Source: Sphagnum compactum
Taxonomy: Eukaryota; Bryophyta; Sphagnopsida; Sphagnales
DNA: 64,000 nt
Direction of reading: 5' to 3'
NCBI GenBank assembly: GCA_965153455.1
Contig: OZ234498.1
Coordinates: forward strand, 11,098,001 to 11,162,000
Both the position numbers and the translations under genes were made by a program. The notes beneath the pieces were generated by a model, which saw nothing but the letters and a program-made list of their open reading frames with translations, had not been told where the DNA came from and ran no database searches. Of the stretch, positions 37,248-50,148 are shown piece after piece. Within the stretch, counting starts at the first letter, position 1. The number at the start of each line of letters is the position of its first letter.

Positions 37248-38700
37248 TGCCTTAATAGAGTGTGGCATTCTTCCAAGTGCTCAGCTTCCTGCTTCTTCTT
37301 GTCATAGTATGTTTGCCATGCTATGTCAACTGCTGGTAGGTACCACCAGGCTTGACAGTGTTGGATTATTTAATTTCTAGAATGGGTATAATTTTACTGC
37401 AAGAAAGAGGTGACAACAAACAAACATCTCATTTCTCTACGTGGAGTATTTGTTATAAGACAGCCAGAAGATGGAAGAATGAGATTTGTACCTGGAAGTA
37501 TAGGCTATGTGTAAAGACAATTCTTCTTCTTCTTTTTGTTGTATTGCAGCATCTCTCATTGCAGTCTTGCATGAGGAGATTTATCTGTGAGAAAATTTCA
37601 CGAGGAGCTTTTAGTGCACAATGGTAAAGGGATGGTATGCAGATGTTCACTTCAATTGAACCTATGGACACAAGGATTATGTGTCCTGAACAAAGAACAC
37701 AAACTGCTATGCTGTTGATCACTTAGTCAGGCCTCTACACACTTGTGAGAGGTGTGCAGCATTTTGCAATGAGGTGTTTCAACACATTCTCTTGTGCAAT
37801 TTTTAAACATACTCTGCTGTTGGTTGGTTCGGTAACTTCCTTCCCTCCTTGTTGCCATATCTGCATCTGCACAGAAGAGTCTTGATTTGAAACAAGTCAG
37901 ATCATGGTCAACATATAGAATCTTAAGGGAATTAGGATAGAGGAAAGACAGGTGGGGCTGCGGAGAGAATCATATGATGTGGACATCTTCCTGCTGATTC
38001 CCACACTTCGTGTGTATCTGTAGCAATACTCCCAACATCTGCTACATGTTCTCGTTCCACAATCAAAGCCGCTCTTTTTTCTGCCATTCACTGCACTCCA
38101 TCTGAAGTGGCAATGAGGCTGATTTGTGATTAAAACATATCTACCCAGCATCAGATGGTTGAAACCATGGGAAACTCGCAAAGGATCCCAACAAATCTTA
38201 GTTACAATCTACCAACTCCCTTTATCTACAGGCTACCCACCTATCCTACCCATACGTAGGTTACTTACCTACCCATGGGCTAGCTGCCTACATCAGCCTT
38301 TTTCTTTAAAGGATTTTGAGAGGAGGCCTAGGTGGCTAGGTTTTGCCAACCCATGGCTAACAAGTGGCAGCCTTTCAAATTTGAACCTAGATTGTCGAAG
38401 CTATGTGTTGGCTATACCTCTCAAATTTTGCAGGCTATTCCAGTGAATCAAATGTAAATTATTGGCAACCAAATGCAAAATGCAGTAGGAATGGGGCCAC
38501 CAAAATCTTTGATAACTCAAATAATTGCAAGTCATGTCAAGTTAAATTACTTACAGGTAACATCTCTTACGGGAGTTGAATCCTGATCCAAATGGACCTT
38601 GCCCATTGCAGCAAGAGATTGCCTACCAAAAAATATAGATAATAATCAGTTTTACATTAAAAAACACACCAACTACTAGCAAGGTCAAAACTCCAGTACA
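37248..38700. other. UFM1 3' flank and spacer
   Basis: No further gene is recognised. The first part is probably UFM1 3' UTR. Around 38205-38290 TACCCA/CTACC words accumulate, resembling the TACC-rich tract at 57.3 kb. Confidence 0.45.
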
Positions 38701-38759
38701 TAGAGTCACCAACCAAACTCAAAAACATACCAAAACTACAAATATCAACAAGTGCACTA

Positions 38760-39500
38760 AGGTACAAAAACCAGAAAATGCAAAATTGTCACTTTGAAGA
38801 AGGAAGCTTATGCTTCTCACTTCAACTCATCAAGCAAGGGAGGGATGTACATTTGGTCGGCCCCAATGTTCTTCCCATGACAATAATGAGCCTTCAAAGT
38901 GCTCAATTGTGCCAAGAAAATCTGTTCAACTTTTGGCTGAATCCAAAACTGGGGATAAATAATTCCAATTGCATTCATAATCTCTTGTGAAGGGAAGTGC
39001 CACTACAACTCTTCAATTAGACCCCGAGTAGCACCAGTGCACTGTTTTTTCACATCTTGCATTACCAACAACCAATCAACTCTAGAAACCTAGCTCAAAG
39101 CACATGTGACTGTGCACCTTTTATATTGCATATAAGTACGTCCATAGAATTAGAAGGTTGCATATTCAAGCCCAATGTTCTGATCAAGAAGCCAAGCATG
39201 ATGCAAAACATCATTTGAATGTTCCACCATGTCTAAAAATTGGCCAAACTCCTTCTGCCCATACATGGTCTGCTGATCATAGTACATCTAATACAATTAT
39301 GTCTCACATTCTTTGACAACAACAACAAAATCACATATAAAAATGTCCTGATTTTAAGCAAACTTTGACAAGTCTTGGACAAGGTCCAGCATGGGAATAA
39401 TACATGTCGGTCCCAAGAACACTTCAACATCACAAAACAATTCCAAACTTGCTTTAGATGTGTCATGGAATGCTTGTTCATCAAACATATGAATCACAAC
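38760..39500 (-). pseudogene. Decayed transposase-like reading frame (hAT-like C terminus)
   Basis: The minus strand carries an otherwise coherent frame interrupted by stop codons. It includes MFDEQAFHDTSKASLELFCD, VFLGPTCIIPMLDLVQDLSK near 39370-39470 and FPSQEIMNAIGIIYPQFWIQ near 38890-38980. The NAIGIIYPQFW type of ending recalls the C-terminal dimerisation segment of hAT-like transposases. I see no terminal repeats. Family assignment is tentative; that it is decayed coding DNA is much safer. Confidence 0.5.
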
Positions 39501-39929
39501 GATTTTGTATTCTATCAAAATCCATTTTGCAAGTGAAAGTATTGAAGCTCAATGTGTCTTCATGTTGTGAAGAATCTTCAAGGTCTTCTGCTCCAAAAAT
39601 TTTCCAAGCTTGCATCTATCCAGATGCCGCTTAGGAGTTAGAGAATAATAGGTGTAGATTGATTGCAACATTGCTTCAATCTTTAGACACGAGAGGTAGT
39701 TTTGACAATGTTTGTACTATTCGGTTTGTTGGGCGTGCAACACAATGTACCCCTAGCATGTAGGGGGCAAATTTCTCCTTGAATTGTGTTGTAACACCAT
39801 TTTTTACACCCTAGAAAACTAAAACTCCATTTGCGCCAAAACTTATGAGTTTTGAAACAAGGTCACATTTTGACAATCCCCCATATTGAAACACACTGTC
39901 GACTAGGTTAAAATGTATTTACTTATGTA

Positions 39930-40960
39930 ACAAATGTTAATAGTTGGTGTGATTTGCATGTGCATACTTAAGACTGTTTGGGTTACGTTGGAGAACATCC
40001 CCATCTTCCTTTGTGCATAGCATGTCTGAAAAGCATGGTGGTTGTGTGCAATGGAAAAGATCAAGGATGTTGAAGTTTGACAAGCAATCTTGCATGACAT
40101 ATGTGATGTGATGTTTATGTCTATTGAAACTAAAAAACACATTAAGGCTTTCAAAGAATAGGGGAGAAGTAAAATCCTCCAAAGTTTTGAACAACATGCC
40201 CTTAGTGACACATGGATTAGTTATTTTTGGACTTATTATAACCAGTTTGGTACATGCTCATAAATGTAATATGAGGTTGTTTAAAACATGTTCATAATTC
40301 CATAAGTTTTCATCCCCTCTAATGGATCCAATCATGTTCCATCCATTGTAAAATGTAACATCTAATGTTGCATTGTGTGTGTGTTTCCGGGTTATGGATG
40401 ATTGGTCTTTGACGTGTGCCACATTCCAACCAAGACACCCAAGCAAGCATCAATCTAGTCTTACCATGGTGCCTTAAAACATTGGTTTTCCTTTGAAATA
40501 AAGGGTCTTTGAGGGCATTGAATAGATTCGCTAACTTGGAGATTGACAACTATAATTGCATGACATTACATGCACACGTTTAAAATGAAGAAAAGGCGAT
40601 TCATAAAAACCAAGGTCATGGAATGACTTGTGAAAGCAAGTGTGGATAAAACTGCATTAATCCCACTCATCCATGTGATAGAACCATCCATGGAACTTAA
40701 TTCAACTTGGATTGTACAGAATCAACGTTATGCCCATGTGTCATACAAGGTGATGCACCCATTTACGAAATATGCATCTTGCACATGTGAGTGGACCATG
40801 TGAAGAAATCTTTGCAAGCACCAATTGTGATTATTTTCATGGTCATGGATGTTACCCAAGAGGATGTCATTGAGTATTGTGGAACATGGTACGGATCTAA
40901 TCATGGTGGGTTGCCCACCATGTTTATAGACCCCAAACATATTGCCGATGGTTCAGATTC
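39930..40960 (+). pseudogene. Decayed MULE-like transposase with SWIM zinc finger
   Basis: On the plus strand, frames interrupted by stops and small indels read AMEKIKDVEV, AILHDICDVMFMSIETKKHI, QHALSDTWISYFWTYYNQFG, TALIPLIHV and YASCTCEWTM..RNLCKHQ, then IEYCGTWYG and GGLPTMFIDP. The CxC...CxH pattern (near 40780-40830) is a SWIM zinc finger, a standard C-terminal element of Mutator-like transposases in plants. At least three stops and one frameshift make it non-functional. Termini are not visible. Confidence 0.7.
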
Positions 40961-40964
40961 TTAA

Positions 40965-41900
40965 GATGATGGTTTTGTGGATGATCGTGATGAAGGGGTC
41001 ATTGACATAGGTGGGATCGGACCAATGGATGAAAGGCGTCCACCTACAAATGATGGTGGTGCGTGCATTGAATTAGTTAGTTCAATTGCTTCTTTGGATA
41101 CAACATTTGTTCATTTGCATCACACCATGCAAGTGATCACGGAAGAATAGAAAGGGTCACACTTTCGAACCATGTCAACTCACTTTTTATAATTGTTGCA
41201 TCAAACATCTGGAACATTCACCTCACAAAGACGAATGAATCCTTACATCTAGGATTGAAGTTACGTCATGTAGATGATGGTTTAGCGAATTCTGTATGTA
41301 GGTTGAAGGATTGGCGTGAAACAATGTTCTCACATAGTTTTGCAATAAAGAGAAGAACCCATGAATAAAAAATAAATTTTTTGCCCTTTATTGATCATTG
41401 ATGTGTATATTATTCGCTTCTCCATTTGTGTTTAAAGCATATGGTCAAATATATGGGTGTAAATGGGCTAATAGGAGCCACTTGTGCCCCTTTAGGTGAC
41501 TTTTATTGGGGAATATTCTTGAAATATTCTCAAAAAAATCTTCAAAAAAATCTTCTAAAATATTTTACAAATTCTTTGTACTATTTTATTAAGGTTTGTG
41601 TTAAAAATTTGCCAAAAATATGTCATTTTCAAAGTTTTCCAAGTCCATTTAAAAGTCCTTTTACTCCTTAAAAGTAGTGGTTATAACTATTTTTACATTA
41701 TTGTTGAAGGTCCAAATGTTTTGAAATAATTTCATATTTTGGACATTTATAGAATAAGATATTAGGTTTGATAATGTGCAAAAACTTTAACTTATTTTCA
41801 AGTTCAATTTTTTAAAAAAAACTTTTGGTGTAAAAAACACAAAATTAAAAAGTGGTTATGATTGCTTTTGACTCCTATTGACATAACTACACTCATATAC
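40965..41900. other. AT-rich spacer after the decayed transposase
   Basis: It possibly contains more of the same element to ~41350. Nothing else is recognised. Confidence 0.4.
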
Positions 41901-44900
41901 CATATTTTATGAAAAGAATTTGTACTTGATAATGCAATGCTACATTTCGCCATTTAAGCATTACAATGTGAAGCAAATTATTTGATGTGAGTTCAAGGAA
42001 ATTATGTGTGGGTATTACCCTTTGGGAAATTAGTTTTTTGACTTCAAAGTGTGGGTATTGCATACGGGTAATGTTCCTACTATATATTAGGAAGACATTG
42101 TGCTGATGTTACACCACAAAAAGTAAAATTTAGGTCACCCTACACTTGTATTGCATTGTGAAGATTTATCCAATGTGTATTAAGAACGCACCATGTGAGT
42201 AATGCAAAATTCACAACTAGAATTTAAACCATGATGTAATGCAAGTATTGCCAATGGATCTTATCCCAGTGTATATAAGGAATACTAACAATAAGTATTG
42301 CTATCACCACAGTGTAGGTTAACTCCTTAAATGTGGATATTACACATGTCACAATACGAGCTTATGTTATGTAATGCAAATATTACCAATGGAGCTTATA
42401 TCGAGTATATATAAAGAGAACTAGAATTGTACATAGTTCCTTTTTAATTTTTTTCCTTTAGTGTAAGTAAAGGGTTCAGGGGGGTATTGTAGTCAGTGGA
42501 TTTTTCCAATTTGTATTAAATACACACAATGGGGGTAATGCACATGTGATGATAGGAAGTTAGGCATGTAATGCATGTATTGTGAATGGAGTTCATAACC
42601 ATTATATATAGAAAGGATTAAATACAAGTATTGGTATTAGAACAATGTAAGTTAAGTCTTTTATTATGGGTATTGTTGTCAGAAGATTTTCCCAGTTTGT
42701 ATTAAATACACAACATGGGGTATTGGACATATCATAATACAAATTTAGGATTTTTGGGAATCCCATATGTAGATATTACAGTACGAAAAAAGCTTTTGTT
42801 CTAAGTGAACCATGTTCTTTATAACCAATCGTATGTAGGTACTACATTTTGCGAGACATAATTGGTTTAGACTACATCATGTAGCCAAAGGTCAGTTTTT
42901 AGGTATCATGTATGCAAGCATTGCACTACAAGAAGGGCCCTTCCATTAAGTGAACCATGTTCTTTATACCCTAACCATATGCAAGTATTTTGTTTTGGGA
43001 GATATAATTGGTTTAGGCCACATTATGTGCCCAAGGGTCATTTTTTGGCATCTTATATGCATGTATAAAAATATAAGAAGGGCCTTCCTTTGAGTGAACC
43101 ATGTTTTTTACACCCTTAACTTCATGCAAATATTATTTTTTGGGAATATTGTACAAGGTGCTCATTAAAATAATTATCATTAACGCACTATATATATAAA
43201 GATTGATATTTAGTGTGAGAATTCAAATATTTGATTATTATGTTCAACCCTTTATTTGAATTAAAAGGAGTTCAAAAAACAAAGAAAAATGAATCACTAT
43301 TATTTAAGATTATGACAAAAACATTTAATAAATCAATGCACTTGGTATGAAGTCCAATGTTTTACTCCTTGTAAAATCAAATTCAACTTTAAATTTTCTT
43401 AATTTTCATATTCACATATATATATTTTTGAAATACTGTCATTTCTGTTTCAAAAATATAAAATGGGTTTTTAAATATTTATAGCAACCATGATAAAACC
43501 TATAATGGAATTTTTCTATTTTTTATTTGAAATACTTTTATTTCCAATTGAAGAATAGGAAAATTATTTTCAAATATTTATAACAATTGTGAAAAATCCT
43601 ATTTTGGAAATTTTCCATTTTCTATTTGAAATAATTTTATATCCATTTGAAGAATTGGAAAAGGATGTTCAAATATTTATAACAATCATGATAGAGCCTC
43701 TCATGGAAATTTTCCATTTTTTATTCGAAATACGTGTATTTCCACTTTAAAAATATGTAAAGGGTTTTCAAGTATTAATAACAACAGTGATACAGCCTAT
43801 CATGGAATTTTTCCATTTTAATTTGACATATTTCTATTTAAAATATTTATAACATTCGTGATAAGTAATTGCTACTCGGAAATCTCGCATTGAAGATCAA
43901 TTTTGTTATATGAATTTTTTGTTATATATGTAAATTAATTCAAGGCATGACACATGCATCACATTATCATATTTAAATAATTGCTACTTGAAAATCTCAC
44001 ATTGAATATCAATCTCAACATATGAATTCTTTTCATTATATATGTTAAATAATTCAAGGAATGACACACCCAACACACTATCATGTTTAAATAATGACTT
44101 ATTGAAATTTGTGAATGAAATATTGAAAATTTCACCTTAAAGATAAATTTCAATCTATTTAATTTTAATTATATTGGAAAAAATAGTCCAAGGAACGACA
44201 CGCCCAACACACTATCATATTTTAGAAATTATTAATATGAATTTTTTTTTAAATTTTGAAACTGATTTTCAGGGTGAGATTTTAAATATTTATTCACAAT
44301 TTTGGAATTAATATTTATTCATGTCATGCCTAGAACAAATTTCCATACATAACAAAAAATTTCATAGATTGAAATTGAACTTTAGTGTAAGATGTTCAAA
44401 ATTTTGTTTTAATTTTCAATCCTACATTTGCATTAAATTAATTGTAAAGGTTTTTCCAAATACAAATTTATAACAAATCCATGATAGGCTTTATCATGAT
44501 TGTTGTAAATATTTGAAGATACCTTTTATATTTTTCATCCAGAAATAGAAGTATTTTAAATAAAACATGGAAAAATTCCATGATAGACTTTATCATGGTT
44601 GTTATAAATATCTGAAAATCCCATTTATATTTTTCAAGCACAAAACGAAGATGAAAAATTTCCATGATAGGCTTTACTAAGGTTATTAAATTTTTTTGAA
44701 AATCCCTTTCCTATTTTTCAAACGAAAATAATAGTATTTCAAATAGAAGATGGAGAAATTCCATGATAGGTTTTACATGGTTATTATAGATATTTGAAAA
44801 TCCCTTTTATATTTTTCAAACTGAAACAAAAGTATTTCAAAAAAAATTAATGTGAATATGTAAATTAACAAATTTCCCATTTGAAATCAATATGAATATA

Positions 44901-46200
44901 TGTGATTACTAATTGGAATTGAAATTTTAATACTAAAAATCTAACATTCAAATTCCATGTGAATATTTGTACTTGTAATTGCAAGCTTCATTTTTTTAGC
45001 TGAATCCATGTTGTAAATAAATTTTAGGGTTCAATTTGATTCTACGAGGAAGACATCATTGAATTTCATACCAAGTATAATTTATTAAAAAAATGTTGTT
45101 ATAATCTTTTTTAAAATTATTTATTTTTCTTTGTACTTTTGGAATCTTTTTAATCCAAATGAAAGATCAATTATAATAATTGAATATTCAAAATCTCATG
45201 TTGAAGATCAATATTAATATATTTAATTTGTCTAATTCATTAATGCTGATTATTTCAATGAACACCTTGTGCACAATAATGTGTGAATTAAACAACATTG
45301 ATCCCACTCACCTTTGGCCTAAACCAATTATGTTTCACAAAACATAATATTTGCATATGGTTAGGGTATAAATAACATGGCTCATTTAAAAGAAAGGCCT
45401 TTCCTATATTGAAAAACTTGCATACAAGATTCCAAAAAAATGAACCCTAACCACATAATGTGGCGTAAACCAATTATGTCTCACAAAACACAATACCCGC
45501 ATTTGGTTTATCTGTAAATAACAGGGCTCAATTGAAAGTAGGGCCCCTCTTGGATTGTAATACCTACATGCAAGATTCTTAAAAATTTACCCATATTGAG
45601 TTATTCAAAAACATATATTGCGGATTTCCAAATGGCATTTTAAAAATATTTTACACAAATATTGCCATTTTCAAATCCCATGTGTTGGTTTAGGTGACCT
45701 TTGTGTGGGTATTGCAAAAAACCAAAGAAAGAATGTTATGAAGGTATTGTGCCCAAAAAAAAAAGAAAAACCAAACTAGTTTGCATTTGGAGACACATGT
45801 GAAGGTATTACACATTATGAGAAGTAATTGGTGGGTTTTGTGTATTAGGTGTGCAAGTATTGCACCGTTTGGGATATAGTTCAGGATTTTGGTCACCTAA
45901 TATGCGAATATTGTGTATTTTGGAACATAACAATTTGTGTTATTTTCAACCATATGTAGGTATTGCTAAGGAAATTACAACATCAATCCTGACTTTTGTG
46001 ACCATTATGTGGTAATGTGCAAATGAAAGGTTGGGTGTTTTGTTTAAAGTTGAAGTTCACATGTTGAATGGTTTATGTTTTGTGAAGGTTAAAACACAAT
46101 ACACAAGTGCAAAAACATATATGTACATTATGAAATATTCTATAGGCAAACAAAATCCATAGGAAAAGTTGCCCTTGAATCACGTCCAAAAATGTTGGAG
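41900..46200. repeat. ~4-kb inverted repeat made of tandem arrays
   Basis: Left-arm units at 42790-43150 (words AACCATGTTCTTTATA, CCATATGCAAGTATT, ATAATTGGTTTAG) reappear reverse-complemented at 45300-45590 (CTAAACCAATTAT, TTTGCATATGGTTAGGG, TAACATGGCTC). Closer in, ~115-bp units at 43430-43860 (CAAATATTTATAACAATCATGAT, split here as CAAATATTTATAAC and AATCATGAT, then TCATGGAAATTTTCCAT) are mirrored at 44450-44860. The centre (43870-44240) holds three direct repeats with CAAGGAATGACAC and CACACTATCAT. Outer flanks share GTGTGGGTATTGCA words (42048 and 45705). The whole is AT-rich and non-coding. Confidence 0.8.
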
Positions 46201-47750
46201 ACCAAAAAAAAAAAAAAAAAAAAACACAAAAGATGTTACATGTGAATAGTCTACTTTAGGCACCATCATCATCTATTACATGATCCCGATAGTATTTATG
46301 TGTTGTCTCTTCAACTTTGGTGACATGTCAATGTGTGAAAAGGTGATGCTGCATAAGCGCTACTCGAATTAGGTTTGCCACAAATTTGTCCATGATGAAT
46401 CCATGCAACTTCGATAAATAATAAACAAAATTAAAACTAACTTCAAAGTTGTGATAAATCATTATTACAAAATGTGGGTGCAATTCACTATCCCCGTTCA
46501 ATAGACCAGTGAATTCACTGCATCCCCATTAAGTCCTGTTCACTAAGACTAATGAATTCATTCAAAATCTAATGAAATCACTTGGTGTACAAGGACAACT
46601 TTTGTTGTAGTGAATTTTGAATCTAAAATAAATGATGAGGTTTTGTTTTGATTACTTATCGTCCATGCACCATTTCCAATGCATGAAAATTCAGTATTAC
46701 CTACATCTCTTAGGCATAAGTAGTTTTGATAAACCCCCATTCCCACAAAATGGAATTTCGAGCCACCTTCGCCTTCTTGGTGAAAATGATTTTATATGAA
46801 ATAATGGCATCCCCAAGGTTTTCATCCTTCTCCAAATGGGAGAAGGCATCTCGAACAATGTTACCATACCCCTAAGCTTGAATCTCGAAGGTCTGTAGCA
46901 GATGTTACTAGGCAACCTTTACTAGAAGAGGTTTTCTGGCCTACTCTAGGTCTTCTACAATCTTCTATAGCCAATCCCATTTTGCTGTAACGATGATTTT
47001 CGTACAAGCTACGACCTTTTGTTTGTTCCATCGCACGATTATTATTAGGTCACTAAGAATCTTCACATTCATGGCAACATGATTATGTCATCTAAGAGCC
47101 TTAAGGTGTGTTGAAGGGCAACCATGCCTTCCCTTCTTTGATGTAACATTATGCACTTTCTTCGAGTGTGCAGTCAAAAGCCACTTCATGCTATATTTCT
47201 CTGTGTAATTTTCAACCTTGCAACACCACTTAGAATTGTCCTTCAACCTTGCAACACCACTTAGAATTGTCCTTCACCCTTTCAACACCTAAGTGCACTA
47301 TGGGCAAAGGGGGAAGGGGTGCATCATGTGCACCAGGAACTGTGGCATCCTAAACAATAACATTTTAGTCAACATCTATAAGAGCTTCCTAGAACTCATG
47401 CTCTTCACTATCCCCTTGTTATACAATCAAGGCCTCCAATGCAGATGCATCAAAAAATGAACAAAACACCACAAACAATTAAAATTAATTCAAAATAGGT
47501 ATTGCATGTGAAGAAAATCTTAATCCAACCCTAAAACCATACATGGGTATTGCAAAAAAAATGATTTGAATAAAAAAGACCCATATGGAGGAAGAAGTTG
47601 AAAGAAAGCCTTCCCACACTTTAGAAAATGCATGTGAAAATTGGCATGTCCATAAACATGGTAAAGTTTATGTTTTTAGTATGCTTTCAAGCTCATAGGT
47701 AATAAATTTTTTTTGTAAAGAGATTTCATTACATAACGAATAAAACCCTT
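46200..47750. other. Gene-poor spacer with short repeats
   Basis: A poly-A run lies at 46205-46224. A 31-bp direct duplication at 47211-47275 carries CAACACCACTTAGAATTGTC. On the minus strand at 46750-46900 a short coherent frame (NIVRDAFSHLEKDENLGDAI) may be a transposon remnant. No intact gene is seen. Confidence 0.45.
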
Positions 47751-47759
47751 CCTTCCTTT

Positions 47760-48580
47760 TCTCACATTGGCAGTAGCCTCCTCCCCCTCCTCCTTTTGTT
47801 ATTGTTGTTACACAGTTATTGCTACACCTATGTGCCCAACTACTATTACTACAAGTCCAATGGCGGTGTTGCTTGTTCCCTCCCCTTCTTCCTCTTATTA
47901 AATTGTTGATATGCAACTATTGCTACACATGCACACCTTCTACCTCTTCCTGTTATTACATTACTGTTGTTACCATGCGAGATGCGATGATGGTAAAACC
48001 TCACACAAAGAAACGAAAAAGAAACCACCCCCAATGATGGAGGTGATTGTTGCTACTATAAGCGTGATGGCGGTTTTGTTGTGTGCCTCCCCTTCCTCCT
48101 CTTATTATTACTACTACACCTGCACACCTTGCTACTATTCTTATGTTGCTACTACAAGCCTAATGGTGGTGTTGCTACGCATGACAATGGCCTCCCCCTC
48201 CTCTTTGCTATTGCTACTACGTAGTTGCTATTACACCCATGTGCCCTCCTCCTACTCCTGTTGTTACTACTATGCTACTACTACTACATGAAATGTGGCC
48301 TTGGTAAAACTTCACACAAACAAACAAAAAATGTCCCCCAAAGTGATGGAGGCAATTGCTGTTGCTGCAAGCACGATGGTGATGTTGTTACACACAACAA
48401 TGCCCTCCCCCTCCTCCTGCTACTACATAGTTGTTGTTGCACCCGCATGCCATCCTCCTCCTTGCTACTATGATAATGCTGCAACACAAGAAGCGGCAAT
48501 GGTTGCGTTGCTGCTACTACACAAGATGTGATGATGGCATAACTTCACACAAACAAAAGAAAAAAAAAGTTACACTCAAA
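47760..48580. repeat. Tandem ~240-310-bp repeat rich in CTACTA/TCCTCC
   Basis: Three units begin near 47990, 48303 and 48535 with GGTAAAAC(C/T)TCACACAAA or GGCATAACTTCACACAAAC. Each is followed by an AAAC/AAAG-rich stretch; in the first two, a GATGGAGG(T/C) word and CTACTACTAC/CCTCCTCC tracts follow. Low complexity keeps several frames open, and I reject them as genes. Confidence 0.7.
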
Positions 48581-48589
48581 TGTGGTTTC

Positions 48590-50148
48590 GGAGTTTCCTG
48601 GGACCAAACATTTTTGGGTCCCAAGGCCTGATGAACTTGGATTCATCCCTCTCAGTGCTCATCCATGGATGGTCCACTGGTGGCTGCTGGGTCGCTCAGG
48701 CCCACACTTAAGATGGGGCAAAATTGGGTTGATACCACAATTATGGCACTTATTAGCAGGGAAGCCTGTAAGGGAGATTTGCACTGTACCTTCCTCTGAA
48801 TGCTTTACATTGGGTAACCACCCTACAGGCTCTCGAGCCCCTGCTCTCAAACCCAGAGACTTCAGATCAGAAAACATAGACAGAAAGCTTTCCAAACCTC
48901 ACACTAAAGCATTAGTTGGAAAATTCCTTTTGGTTTGACAAAGTGCTTTAGAAACATGAACCCTCCTCCTCTGACAGGTCCGTGTAGACATTCAGGAAAT
49001 ATGAGCCCCTTCTCTAAACAGCTCCACGGAAACACAGTCCTACACATCTATGTATGTCCCAAGTAACAACTCAGCAGAAACACTCTCAGAAGCATGAATC
49101 TCCTCTGAAAGGCTTACTGACCTGGGAGAAAATTTTCTGCCTGGTGGGTTTATGCCGAATAAGATACACCCTAGCTCAGGACCTCACCAGCTTTCCACCT
49201 GCGAACTAGGGTGTCTTCTTATCCCCAAACCAAAACACAACCAAACAAAACGTGCATCAAAGACACCCAGAAATTGTATTTCAAGAGACTTTCCATGTAG
49301 CTGAAAAATGAAGTAAACTGTTGCACTTTACAGGAAGATAAAATTACAGCCGAAGCTCTCCAAGGGGAACGTAGGAGGGCGCTCCGGAGCAAAATCAACT
49401 CTTCTCGGAGAAAGAATCTCCAATTAGCCTACAGGAAAGAAAGCAAATCCGTGATCTGCATCAGATCAAGAGCCGTAACATATATACAGAGCCAGCCCTC
49501 AAGGAACAGTCTCAGATCTTCAAACACAAACGGAACTGGAGAACCCTGATGAATCCTCCTTTATTTTTTTCGCCCTGACGTTCGGCTACAAGGAATTTCT
49601 TTTTTATTTATTTATTTCTAAATCGATCTGCTCGTGTGGAAATCTGGACTGGAATTTGAGGAGATTAGGGCAACGACTTCGTTTTCTGGATCTTCGAGGG
49701 AGGCCTGGAAAAAAATGGGTCGCGACAAAGGCTTGGCGAATTAAGCGACGTTCTTGCAGCAGGCTTTAGGTTTGCAGGAAAATTTTGTTGCATTAGATCT
49801 TCCTTGAAACCGTTTGTTTTTCACACACATTATCTTTTGGTGTTACCACCACCCCAGACACGACCGCCGGGTTCGGCGTTTCTTGTTGGAGAAAATGGCA
49901 AACCTGGAATAACGTGCGCGTGCATGTTGTCGTTGTGGTTTTCGACATTCACGAGTGGAGCGCATGCATGTTCTGACGCTCCCTTTGCGTCTGAAGTCTC
50001 TGATCGTCATTTCTCCGCCAGTTTTGATGACGTGTTTTGTCCCCGTACTGCACACGTCGCAAACGTTTTCCAATTCCTGCGCGAATCGCAATCTTTCTCC
50101 ATTTCTTGCTTCGCTCCAGACCCTCCGAAGATCGGGCGACTAATATCT
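48590..50148 (-). other. 3' flank of the calmodulin-like gene
   Basis: No recognisable gene. From 48940 to 49120 three loose copies of a GAAACATGAACCCTCCTC / GAAATATGAGCCCC / GAAGCATGAATCTCC word occur. Part nearest 50148 is probably 3' UTR on the minus strand. An open frame on the plus strand at 49804-50397 overlaps the real gene and lacks similarity. Confidence 0.45.

Noticed and set aside
41400-47600. LTR retrotransposon
   Set aside because: No gag/pol motifs, primer-binding site or direct long terminal repeats seen; the repeats are inverted and tandem instead.
48582-48938. Plus-strand frame of ~118 codons and minus-strand frame with CHNCG and LKC
   Set aside because: No family recognised, no splice context, and both strands are equally open; left as flank.
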